Under the pieces are notes generated by a model. That model was not told the origin of the DNA and ran no database searches. It saw only the letters and a list, made by a program, of their open reading frames with translations. The translations under genes and the position numbers were made by a program. Positions 1 through 6,003 of a stretch of 8,872 nt of DNA are shown piece after piece. The stretch is from JBCCFX01 sp039029515 (GTDB lineage: Bacteria; Planctomycetota; Phycisphaerae; Phycisphaerales; SM1A02): NCBI GenBank assembly GCA_039029515.1, contig JBCCFX010000169.1:1-8872 (forward strand), read 5' to 3'. The first letter of the stretch is position 1. Every line of letters begins with the position of its first letter.

Positions 1-787
1 CCACGAACTCGACCAGCAGCAACGACATATCGTCGTGTCGTGGCGTATGGTCCCCTCGATAGGTGTCCAGCGTCTCGAGCAGCGCGCTGACCTGATCTTC
101 GACGGGCGCATCGCGGTGATCATCGAGAACGCTGATGATCCGGTCTTCGCCAAAGCGTCCGCCATCGGTCCCCGGCGTTTCTGCGATGCCATCGGTGACG
201 AGCAGGAGCCGATCACCGCGCTTCACGCGTTCGGTTCGACGCGTGAAGGAGTTCGATTCGGCGATCGCAAGCGCGGCGTCATGGACGCCGGTTGATTCTT
301 CGGGGTGCAGACCGAGTCGAGTCCAGATGCCGGTCTCGGCGCGGTAGATCCAGCCCGGCGGATGACCGGCGTAACTGAGCGAGAGTTTGCGTTGCGGCGG
401 GAAGTACGACACTGCGGCCATGGTGGTCATGGCGCTCTCGCCAACGACGGCAAGGTCATCGTTCAGGCGTCGAAGTAATCGGCGCTGATCGGTGGTGTTC
501 ATATGACGGCGCATCAATCGGTGGATCTTGGTACTGATCTCCGCGACGGTTTCGCCATGCCCGACGACGTCGGCGAGGCAGAAGCGGGAGAGTAGCCCGG
601 AGCCGCATACTGAGAGGTAATGGACGTCACCGCCGAGCGCGCCATCGCACGGACGTGAGTACAGCACGCCCTGAAGCCCCGGGAGGGCGACTGGTGTGTG
701 CACGTGCTGGTTCCCGCCCCAGACCTCTGAGCAGACGAGGCTGAGCTCCTGATCCGGGCGTTGCGATGTCGAACTTCCTTGTGACAT
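1..787 (-). CDS. SpoIIE/PP2C-type serine/threonine phosphatase (3' end cut by window edge)
   Basis: The reading frame gives 262 residues before running off base 1. PP2C/SpoIIE landmarks appear in order: 'EVWGGN' near residue 21, the metal-binding Asp in 'GGD' at 52-54, 'DVVGHG' at 73-78, 'AGHPP' at 140-144, 'VTDGIAE' around 197-203 and 'HDDMSLL' at 251-257. These aspartates coordinate the metal ions used for phosphoserine/phosphothreonine hydrolysis, so the active site looks complete. Proteins of this type usually reverse kinase action in partner-switching or stress signalling; no kinase or anti-sigma gene is visible here. No signal peptide or membrane segment is seen, so it is probably cytoplasmic. 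The ATG at 787 lies close to the conserved start of the domain. The same frame stays open to an ATG at 952, directly after an in-frame TGA, adding 55 residues. I prefer 787 because the extra codons have lower third-position GC and no family likeness. Neither start has a clear Shine-Dalgarno. Confidence 0.85.
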   Translation of the reverse strand, partial: MSQGSSTSQRPDQELSLVCSEVWGGNQHVHTPVALPGLQGVLYSRPCDGALGGDVHYLSVCGSGLLSRFCLADVVGHGETVAEISTKIHRLMRRHMNTTDQRRLLRRLNDDLAVVGESAMTTMAAVSYFPPQRKLSLSYAGHPPGWIYRAETGIWTRLGLHPEESTGVHDAALAIAESNSFTRRTERVKRGDRLLLVTDGIAETPGTDGGRFGEDRIISVLDDHRDAPVEDQVSALLETLDTYRGDHTPRHDDMSLLLVEFV

Positions 788-876
788 AGATGTCCAGAGT
801 GTCTTCGATTCCCGGCGCGGCTGGATGCACGATTCGGCCCAATGATCGCGGTTTTCGCCGCCTGAGCCCTCGTGGG

Positions 877-906
877 GTGCCGGATCGTCTCGTCGGCACT
901 TTTTTT
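877..906 (+). terminator. Rho-independent terminator-like hairpin with 7-T tail
   Basis: GTGCCG at 877-882 pairs with CGGCAC at 894-899 over an 11-base loop, and seven T residues follow at 900-906. The geometry is that of an intrinsic terminator reading left to right. No plus-strand gene lies upstream in the window, so the transcript it would stop is unknown; it could be antisense RNA over the phosphatase gene. The stem is only 6 bp, so a chance hairpin is possible. Confidence 0.45.
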
Positions 907-968
907 CGCTCTGGTGAATCCAGGCGATTCGGGCGGGCGAAAGCAATTTCATAACTCAGACCCCGCTC

Positions 969-1043
969 GGCAGACGGCTGATATTCGCCTCTTCCTCCCG
1001 GCAGCCCAATGCACCGTTTCGGGAGCCAGCCGACTGCCATTTC
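969..1043 (+). ncRNA. Possible structured small RNA or leader (unrecognised)
   Basis: An 11-base stem closes this element: GGCAGACGGCT (969-979) pairs with AGCCGACTGCC (1028-1038), with one A-A mismatch. A second 6-bp stem is nested inside, CTCCCG (995-1000) with CGGGAG (1020-1025). Five bases after the outer stem a strong plus-strand terminator begins. Nested helices followed at once by a terminator suggest a short independent RNA or an attenuated leader. I tried to match SRP RNA, 6S RNA and common riboswitch cores and recognised none. Hairpins of this size are not rare in GC-rich DNA, so confidence is low. Confidence 0.25.
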
Positions 1044-1075
1044 AAAGCCCCGACCTCGTGTCGGGGCTTTTGATT
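1044..1075 (+). terminator. Strong rho-independent terminator upstream of BlaI operon
   Basis: AAAGCCCCGAC (1044-1054) and GTCGGGGCTTT (1060-1070) form a perfect 11-bp stem around the 5-base loop CTCGT, followed by TGATTTTT. It points left to right, yet no plus-strand protein gene precedes it. It therefore either ends a small RNA from 900-1043 or insulates the BlaI promoter about 90 bases further on. On the minus strand the hairpin is not followed by a U-rich tract. Confidence 0.75.
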
Positions 1076-1163
1076 TTTGCCTGCACACAGTTGTCACGGT
1101 GCGTTCTCCTGCAATTTCATGGCCGTCCTCCCCAAAAGAAAACCGGAGAAGTCTGGATTTCAC

Positions 1164-1190
1164 TTGCGTCTACTACCGAGGTAGTACTAT
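1164..1190 (+). promoter_or_regulatory. Putative promoter of the BlaI-M56 operon
   Basis: A TACTAT -10-like hexamer (1185-1190) lies 15 bases after a TTGCGT -35-like hexamer (1164-1169). The spacer is short and the -35 is a partial match, so this is a weak or regulated sigma-70-type promoter by inference. Its placement, with the palindromic operator filling the spacer and touching the -10, supports it. Transcription would start near 1197, giving a leader of about 50 bases before the ATG at 1251. Confidence 0.5.
1171..1186. promoter_or_regulatory. Palindromic operator, probable BlaI-family binding site
   Basis: TACTACCGAGGTAGTA is a perfect inverted repeat, 7-base arms around a central GA. 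BlaI/MecI/CopY repressors bind short dyads with TACA/TGTA or TACTAC-like half-sites as dimers. This one lies in the promoter spacer, overlaps the -10 hexamer and sits 65 bases upstream of a BlaI-family start codon. Direct autorepression by steric block of RNA polymerase is the simplest reading. I saw no second copy upstream of the other genes. Confidence 0.7.
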
Positions 1191-1238
1191 AAGGGTCGTA
1201 GAAGGCCCTTGTGTGGGGACCGCAGGCCCGACCCGGGC

Positions 1239-1243
1239 GGGAG
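1239..1243 (+). promoter_or_regulatory. Ribosome binding site that sets the repressor start at 1251
   Basis: GGGAG lies 7 bases before the ATG at 1251. The frame also opens at a TTG at 1209, but that has no Shine-Dalgarno at a proper distance, and the added 14 residues do not resemble a BlaI N-terminus. Confidence 0.65.
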
Positions 1244-1250
1244 TACCGGC

Positions 1251-1652
1251 ATGACCAAACGCAACCGGCTTGGCGACCTCCAGCACGCGATCATGCGTCA
1301 GCTGTGGGACCGCGGCGAGGCGACGGTGAACGAGGTCCATCAGGCGTTGCATCCCGAGCGTGGGCTTGCGCTCACAACCATCGCGACGATGCTTCGCAAG
1401 ATGGGCGACCGGGGCCTCGTCACGCATCGCACGGAAGGGCGTCAATATGTGTACCGCGCATGCGTGAACGAAACCGAAGTCAATCGGTCCATGGTTGGCG
1501 AGTTGATTGATCGCCTCTTCGACGGTCAGCCGTCAGAGCTCGTCAATCACCTTGTGCGCGAACGTGACATCGATGCACAGGAACTCAAGCGCATGCGAGC
1601 GCTCATCGAAGATGCCGCCGGCACGCAGGCAGGGGAGGGTGGCGATGCTTGA
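1251..1652 (+). CDS. BlaI/MecI/CopY-family transcriptional repressor
   Basis: The product is 133 residues, the usual size for this family. The N-terminal half is a winged helix: 'LGDLQHAIMRQLWDRGEATV' at 7-26 is the family's opening helix pair, 'LTTIATMLRKMGDRGLV' at 41-57 covers the recognition helix, and 'EGRQYVYR' at 62-69 is the wing. The C-terminal half ('LFDGQPSELVNHLV' then 'DAQELKRMRALIE') matches the helical dimerisation and stability region of BlaI. The family binds dyad operators as dimers and is inactivated by proteolysis triggered by a partner M56 protease, which here is the next gene, overlapping by 8 bases. The dyad at 1171-1186 makes autorepression likely. The final ~12 residues, rich in Gly and Ala, look disordered. 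The physiological inducer is not evident; the family name does not imply beta-lactam resistance. Confidence 0.9.
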   Translation: MTKRNRLGDLQHAIMRQLWDRGEATVNEVHQALHPERGLALTTIATMLRKMGDRGLVTHRTEGRQYVYRACVNETEVNRSMVGELIDRLFDGQPSELVNHLVRERDIDAQELKRMRALIEDAAGTQAGEGGDA

Positions 1653-3156
1653 CGTGATCTTCACGCTTCTGCTGGCATGGCTCGGCACGTATCTCATTCA
1701 CAGCTGCGTCCTGCTCGGTTCAGTCTGGGTGGGCGTGCGCTGTCTTCCCATGACCGAAGCCACACAGGAAACGCTCTGGAAACTCGCCTTGGTTGGCGGA
1801 ATCTTTACCGCCACTGGCCAGCGCATCATGACGCACATTGAGTTACCGCGCGTCGCCGCCGTACAGACGATCGCCGCGCGACCGACGCCAGCCGCATCGT
1901 TTGATCCGAACGAATCCATGATGCCGCGCGAGACAGATCACAGTGCGATCGTCTCGATCATCGAAGAACACGCCGCACCGTTGCGGTCGCTCCTGACGCC
2001 CGAAGCAACGATGGTTGCAGAGCCGTCAACAACGAATCTTGCGGACACGGTCACGGCGCCGCCGGTCGCCCCCACGCCGGCGGCGTCGCTGTCCGCCACG
2101 CCGTCGCGCTGGCAGGTTGCACGTCAACGCATTGCGGAAGTGTCGCCTGCCCGTTGGATTCGCGGTTGTGTCATCGCCGCAATCTGCACTGGCGGTCTGT
2201 TCTGGATCGTCACGATCCCCATCTCACGACGCCGCTTCCGACGCGTACCCTGCGCGACGCCCGAATGGCAGCGCATGCTCGAAGAACAAACTGTTGCTGC
2301 GGGCATGTTCCGTCGTGTTCGCCTGACAACGTCGCCGGACATTGCGGTGCCGTGCGCATTCGGCGTCTTCCGGCCCGAGATCTGTCTGCCTGATGATGCT
2401 GGCGCCGTGCTGTCAGCGTGCGAGCTTCGGGCTGCGGTCGCGCATGAGATCGCGCATCTTCGTCGTCACGATCCCGCGTGGCTCTCGATCTATCGCGCCA
2501 TGCGGCTGGTCTTCTTCATGCAGCCGCTCAATCGACTGGCCGTCCGTCGACTGCTCGAACTCGCGGAGTATCAGTGCGATGCGTGGGCTGCGAATTCCAC
2601 CTCCGATCCGTTGGCGCTCGCTCGATGCCTGGAACGGGTTGCGAGCCGACTGGTTCGTGGATCATCACCCGCGCTGGTGGCATCGCTGGCGATGTCCCGA
2701 TCCATGCTGGGTCGCCGTGTGACGCGGCTGCTGGCGACGGGAACGACCATCACCCCGGGCCGTCGCTCACGGTGGGCGACCAGCGTAGCCTCGACGGCGC
2801 TGATTGCGGTCACACTGCACGTCCCGGGCGTGCAGGCTCAGGTTCGCACAGTGGACGATTCCACGGACGAGAACAGCGCTGCGCCCACGTCGCCTGACAT
2901 GCCCATGGCAATGGCAGCGGAAACGCCGGCACCTGAACTTGATGATGAACTCTCAGCGCTCGCCCATGAGTTGCAGGCATTGCGCCGCGAATGGGCTGCG
3001 TTACGTCGCGAAGCATCGGATGGTCGCGATGAACGCATGAACACACTGGATCGCGCGATGGAGTCCTTCGCGCACCGATACCGACTTCTGGATGTGCTCT
3101 CGGCGCATCTCAACGATACACCGCGGACCACGTCTTCCGCCCCCACGGAGAATTGA
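1645..3156 (+). CDS. M56 family (BlaR1-like) membrane zinc metalloprotease without penicillin-binding domain
   Basis: A 503-residue membrane protein. The protease core holds the zinc motif 'HEIAH' (His267, Glu268, His271), and 'ELAEYQCD' supplies the likely third ligand Glu308. Family signatures 'PCAFGVFRPEICLP' (236-249) and 'LRRHDPAW' (272-279) flank it. Membrane segments are visible at about 4-31, 44-58 and 171-192, with another at about 377-396. A Pro/Ala-rich linker (about 75-155) separates the second and third. In BlaR1 and MecR1 the last helix leads to a 250-residue beta-lactam sensor; here there are only ~105 residues, disordered then predicted coiled coil (430-490). It therefore senses something else or relies on a partner. 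The start at 1645 has GGGGAGGG just upstream and overlaps the repressor stop by 8 bases, implying coupling. By family precedent, activation leads to loss of the upstream repressor. Confidence 0.88.
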   Translation: MLDVIFTLLLAWLGTYLIHSCVLLGSVWVGVRCLPMTEATQETLWKLALVGGIFTATGQRIMTHIELPRVAAVQTIAARPTPAASFDPNESMMPRETDHSAIVSIIEEHAAPLRSLLTPEATMVAEPSTTNLADTVTAPPVAPTPAASLSATPSRWQVARQRIAEVSPARWIRGCVIAAICTGGLFWIVTIPISRRRFRRVPCATPEWQRMLEEQTVAAGMFRRVRLTTSPDIAVPCAFGVFRPEICLPDDAGAVLSACELRAAVAHEIAHLRRHDPAWLSIYRAMRLVFFMQPLNRLAVRRLLELAEYQCDAWAANSTSDPLALARCLERVASRLVRGSSPALVASLAMSRSMLGRRVTRLLATGTTITPGRRSRWATSVASTALIAVTLHVPGVQAQVRTVDDSTDENSAAPTSPDMPMAMAAETPAPELDDELSALAHELQALRREWAALRREASDGRDERMNTLDRAMESFAHRYRLLDVLSAHLNDTPRTTSSAPTEN

Positions 3157-3158
3157 AC

Positions 3159-4604
3159 ATGTTTCACTACGCTTTGACGACACTTGGTGCCAGCGCCGCT
3201 GTCACACTCGCCGCGCTGCACGGTCATCCGACTGCGGCGGAGCCAGTCGCGCCGATCGCCCCGATATCAGCGGCCGCATCGCCCGGCGATGTTCATGATG
3301 AGATCGAACTCGCGATGGCGCTCGTTTCAGAATTGCGGTCTGCCGAAGACTGGAAGGACGCAGGTCTGCTCATTGCGCATCTCGTGATGGAAGAAGCGGG
3401 CATGGATGAAGAAGAGATTCACGAACTGCATCGTGAATTGATGGCGTTTGTCGAGAGCGGCGAAGCGGAAGAAGCGTTGCACGAAGCGCTCGCGCTCGTC
3501 GAAGAGCTCGCTGAAGATGAAGACGTCCACGAGATCATCGATGAGCTGCTGCACGGCGTCGTCGCGGAAGTGCTGCATGACGTCAACATCGAAATCGATG
3601 AAGACGATATGGAAGAGATCCATGACATGTTGGCGCACGTCCATGTCATGCTTGGTGATCTGGACGAAGTCGAAGTCCATGAGACGCTGCGAGCATTGAT
3701 GCACGAGCATGAGCTCGCGCACGTCCATGATGAAGAGCATGAACATCATGAGCGTGAACTGCACGAGCATCATGAAGAAGCCGAAGAGGCGATGCATGAG
3801 CTGATGGAACGGGCGCACGAACACATGGAATCTGTGCAGGAACACCTCGAACACGAGATCGAGGACCTCCACAATGCCTACGAAGAGCGCATGGAACACC
3901 TGCATGAGGCGATGGAAAACCTGATGGAAGCCGGCATGGAAGAGCAGGCGAATCGCCTTCGACGTGATGCCGAAGCTCTGCGTGCCCAGTTCGAACGCCA
4001 GGTGCACGAGCGTCATGTGCACATGGATCGAATGCGAGCTGAAGTTGAGCGCGAAGTTGCGATGCAGCACGCGGAGATTGAGCGAGCCATGGCTGAACGA
4101 CGTCGTTCTGTCGAACGTCGTGCACATGAAGAGCATCTGGAGATGCGTCGGCGTCATGCACACGCCCACGGTCACGAAGGCCATGAAGCAACGTCATATG
4201 AGACCGCTGAGCTGCACCGCGAACTGCTCGGCGAAATCCGCGCGCTTCGTCAGGAAGTCCGCGATGTCCGGCAGATGGTGACTGAACTGCGCGATGAACT
4301 TCGCCAGCGCAACCGTGGACGAGGCGCACGTGGCGGCGAAGGCCGCGCACCGCGCGATGATCGCGGTCGCGGTGCCGGCAGTCGTGCCGGTGCAGCTTCG
4401 GCACCGGGTGTCGCGCGTGGCTCAGGCCGAAATGCGCCAGGCGGCACCGGCTTCGCCAGTCAGCAGGGTCAGGCGACTGCGCCGAGTGGTGGTGGCAGTA
4501 ACGTCCAGGGTCAGGCAAGTGCGCCGAGCCGTGGTGGCGGCAGCAACGCTCAGGGGCAGGCAAGTGCGCCCGGCAGTGGTGGTGGTCAGGGTCGCAGTCG
4601 CTGA
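3159..4604 (+). CDS. Exported His/Glu/Met-rich coiled-coil protein with Arg-Gly-Ser-rich tail, unknown function
   Basis: I do not recognise a family. The 481-residue product starts with a hydrophobic stretch (5-20) and 'HPTAAEP', which reads as a signal peptide, although the N-region has no Lys or Arg. Residues 45-260 are very acidic with dense His and Met in patterns such as 'HVHDEEHEHHE' (188-198). Residues 260-385 become Arg-rich and helical with 'RRHAHAHGHEGHE' (331-343) and end in a heptad-like segment (350-385). Residues 386-481 are a low-complexity Arg/Gly/Ser/Gln tail with three repeats. I count about 45 histidines. Clustered His/Glu/Met suggests divalent-metal or proton binding outside the cytoplasm; this is inference. 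The ATG at 3159 follows GGAG at 3147-3150 and lies 2 bases after the protease stop, so it is co-translated with the M56 gene. An in-frame TTG at 3153 is the other possible start. Confidence 0.8.
   Translation: MFHYALTTLGASAAVTLAALHGHPTAAEPVAPIAPISAAASPGDVHDEIELAMALVSELRSAEDWKDAGLLIAHLVMEEAGMDEEEIHELHRELMAFVESGEAEEALHEALALVEELAEDEDVHEIIDELLHGVVAEVLHDVNIEIDEDDMEEIHDMLAHVHVMLGDLDEVEVHETLRALMHEHELAHVHDEEHEHHERELHEHHEEAEEAMHELMERAHEHMESVQEHLEHEIEDLHNAYEERMEHLHEAMENLMEAGMEEQANRLRRDAEALRAQFERQVHERHVHMDRMRAEVEREVAMQHAEIERAMAERRRSVERRAHEEHLEMRRRHAHAHGHEGHEATSYETAELHRELLGEIRALRQEVRDVRQMVTELRDELRQRNRGRGARGGEGRAPRDDRGRGAGSRAGAASAPGVARGSGRNAPGGTGFASQQGQATAPSGGGSNVQGQASAPSRGGGSNAQGQASAPGSGGGQGRSR
4464..4592 (+). 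repeat. Three tandem in-frame repeats of 42-45 bases encoding a Gln-Gly-Gln-Ala tail
   Basis: Three units begin with CAGGG(T/G)CAGGC at 4464, 4506 and 4551. They encode 'QGQATAPSGGGSNV', 'QGQASAPSRGGGSNA' and 'QGQASAPGSGGGQGR'. All indels are multiples of three, so the frame is kept. The units form the extreme C-terminus of the His/Glu-rich protein and probably arose by slippage or unequal recombination; copy number may vary between strains. Confidence 0.8.
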
Positions 4605-4632
4605 TTCGAAATTACATCAACGAACCCGTCTC

Positions 4633-4675
4633 AACCGGGCGGTCGTCACCGGGACGATCGCCCGGTTTGTGTTTT
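4633..4675 (+). terminator. Rho-independent terminator of the BlaI-M56 operon
   Basis: AACCGGGCGGTCGTC (4633-4647) pairs with GACGATCGCCCGGTT (4653-4667), a 15-bp stem with one G-T wobble and a 5-base loop, followed by TGTGTTTT. It lies 28 bases after the stop of the last operon gene. The left arm overlaps the final codon and stop of the convergent methyltransferase gene (ends 4646), and the right arm encodes its C-terminal residues. Confidence 0.8.
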
Positions 4676-5431
4676 GGTGTGCATCGCATCACGCAGGACG
4701 GTATGGCATCGATCCTGCGCGATCAGGATGGCATCTGGATTGCGATCGATGCCAATCGCATGACATCCATGCTCAAGTGCCGCGACAAGAGTCGTCCCGC
4801 TCCCGCAGAATGGATCGAGAACCGTCCCACCGGGTGGGGCGCATGCGCTGACGAGCAGGTTCAGCAGCGCAATCGGTTTCTGTGTGGGATAGCCGACACG
4901 CTCGCGGGCCATGTTGTTGATGCTCGGGATGTCGAGGACATCCGTGGCTTTCTTCATTTGTCCGCGCATGCGCTGGCTTGTCGCCGGCACGAGTGGGGGA
5001 TCGAAGTGATACTTCGGCCCGGTCGCGTAGAACAGGATGTCATCGTGCTTGCGGGCAAATCGACGCGGGGACGACCCACCAAGACCGTAGCGCCATATGA
5101 GATGGTTGACGAACGCTTCAGCGCCAAGCAGGTCATCGAGCAGCAGGCGGACATGATGCGATGTGCGCCAGTCGACGTGGACGAGGATGACCGCGTGATC
5201 ATGGAGTGTACGCAGGACGACTTCGAGCCGTTCACGGAGGAACTGGACGTACGCTTCGGTTGAGGCAAATGAATCGTCGTACCGACCCGCTGCTGCGTGG
5301 TGGCTTCGGCCCGTGTTGAACGGTGGATCGAGGTAGACGAGGTCAACGCTGTTGGGCGCAAGATGTTCGAGCACATCACGGCAGTCGCCGCAGCGCAGAT
5401 CCACACGCGTGGTGGTATCAGAGGTGATCAC
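4646..5431 (-). CDS. Beta-class DNA N4-cytosine/N6-adenine methyltransferase
   Basis: The 261-residue product has the permuted motif order of beta-class amino-methyltransferases. Catalytic motif IV 'YLDPPFN' comes first (33-39), then a variable region, 'ERVGYPTQKP' (177-186), and the SAM-binding motif I 'VLDPFCGSGTT' (204-214) with 'GIDRNP' (227-232). It should transfer a methyl group from SAM to an exocyclic amino group in DNA; the target site cannot be read from sequence. Residues 118-145 ('FARKHDDILFY' and around) match the conserved stretch near the recognition region. GTG at 5431 is the first usable start, since an in-frame TGA lies just upstream, and there is no good Shine-Dalgarno. It follows the helix-turn-helix gene by 6 bases and is probably translated with it. 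No restriction endonuclease is visible beside it, so it looks solitary. Length is typical for the class. Confidence 0.88.
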   Translation of the reverse strand: MITSDTTTRVDLRCGDCRDVLEHLAPNSVDLVYLDPPFNTGRSHHAAAGRYDDSFASTEAYVQFLRERLEVVLRTLHDHAVILVHVDWRTSHHVRLLLDDLLGAEAFVNHLIWRYGLGGSSPRRFARKHDDILFYATGPKYHFDPPLVPATSQRMRGQMKKATDVLDIPSINNMARERVGYPTQKPIALLNLLVSACAPPGGTVLDPFCGSGTTLVAALEHGCHAIGIDRNPDAILIAQDRCHTVLRDAMHTKTQTGRSSR

Positions 5432-5437
5432 AGAACA

Positions 5438-5890
5438 TCATGTCGGCCGATGGTTCGCCGTCGCGTGATGATTCATCTGATCTTTCTGGATGGCTGAGAG
5501 CAGGCCGTGCAGCGCGCTGATCGCTTCGCGCACCTCGCGGACATCGACCTTCGAGACTTCACCGTCGCTGATCGCCGCGATCGCCTCGGCGCATTCCTTC
5601 ACCGCGTTGACGGTGGCGTTATCCAGCGCTTCGTGGCGGACGAAGTAGCCGCCCATCTCCTGGCAGATGAAGTCGAGCACCTGGTCGCCGGCTTCGGCTT
5701 CGGCTGCTTGCAGGGATCGAATAAGGCGTTCCACCGGATTGGGCTGGACACCCGAAAGGATGCGGTTGACCTGACGCGTGGATAGATCGAGCGACGTTGC
5801 GAACCGTTTGACGCCCGTGCTTTCCACGAGCGCCGTGAAGGTCTGCAGTGCCTCATCGCGAAACGTATCGTGACTGTTCTGCTCGTGCAT
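5438..5890 (-). CDS. Small helix-turn-helix protein, CII-like, upstream of the methyltransferase
   Basis: A 150-residue protein with a helix-turn-helix at about 27-48: 'VKRFATSLDLSTRQVNRILSG', followed by 'NPVERLIRSLQ'. The 'VLDFICQEMGGYFVR' segment (71-85) and a helical C-terminus (93-137) resemble CII/CP76-like phage regulators, but I hold that loosely. It probably binds DNA and could control the methyltransferase 6 bases downstream, as small regulators do in some modification systems. The frame also opens at a GTG at 5947; ATG at 5890 is preferred because GGGAAG lies about 8 bases before it and the preceding residues look like translated non-coding sequence. A TATGCT -10-like motif (5956-5961, minus strand) lies upstream, with no convincing -35. 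Confidence 0.7.
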   Translation of the reverse strand: MHEQNSHDTFRDEALQTFTALVESTGVKRFATSLDLSTRQVNRILSGVQPNPVERLIRSLQAAEAEAGDQVLDFICQEMGGYFVRHEALDNATVNAVKECAEAIAAISDGEVSKVDVREVREAISALHGLLSAIQKDQMNHHATANHRPT

Positions 5891-6003
5891 CGGCCCCGCT
5901 TCCCGTTTCCACTCCGGCCCCACCCCGGGGCGCAGCGCGCGTGCCACAACGAATCAGCATAACAGGCGGCTGGCGGGAAGGCACGGTTTCTCTGGAACGG
6001 CCC

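Larger units (their letters stand above)
788..1250. other. Intergenic region between divergent phosphatase and BlaI operons
   Basis: These ~460 bases separate the leftward phosphatase from the rightward BlaI operon. The region holds, left to right, a terminator-like hairpin with a 7-T run (877-906), a possible structured RNA (969-1038), a strong terminator (1044-1075), and the promoter-operator of the BlaI operon (1164-1190). Part of it (788-952) could be an N-terminal extension of the phosphatase. The plus-strand open frame spanning 872-1192 crosses both terminators and the operator, so I do not regard it as a gene. Confidence 0.6.

Noticed and set aside
627..1163. Minus-strand open frame of 178 codons at the left intergenic region
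   Set aside because: It overlaps the phosphatase in another frame, crosses both hairpins and shows Arg-rich composition with no motifs. The phosphatase frame carries the conserved residues.
872..1192. Plus-strand open frame of 106 codons before BlaI
   Set aside because: It runs through two terminators and the operator/promoter and has no family likeness.
1251..3156. Beta-lactam resistance (blaI-blaR1) operon
   Set aside because: No penicillin-binding domain with SxxK/KTG motifs follows the last helix of the M56 protein, and no beta-lactamase gene is in the window.
3327..4563. Long minus-strand open frames opposite the His/Glu-rich gene (3327-4184 and 3646-4563)
   Set aside because: They result from the repetitive GAA/GAG/CAT/CAC/ATG codons of the plus-strand gene; the translations are rich in Phe/Met/His/Val or in Ala/Arg/His, with no domain and no ribosome binding site.
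4667..5263. Plus-strand open frame of 198 codons opposite the methyltransferase
   Set aside because: Methyltransferase motifs IV and I are on the minus strand with correct order and spacing; the plus frame has no recognisable domain.
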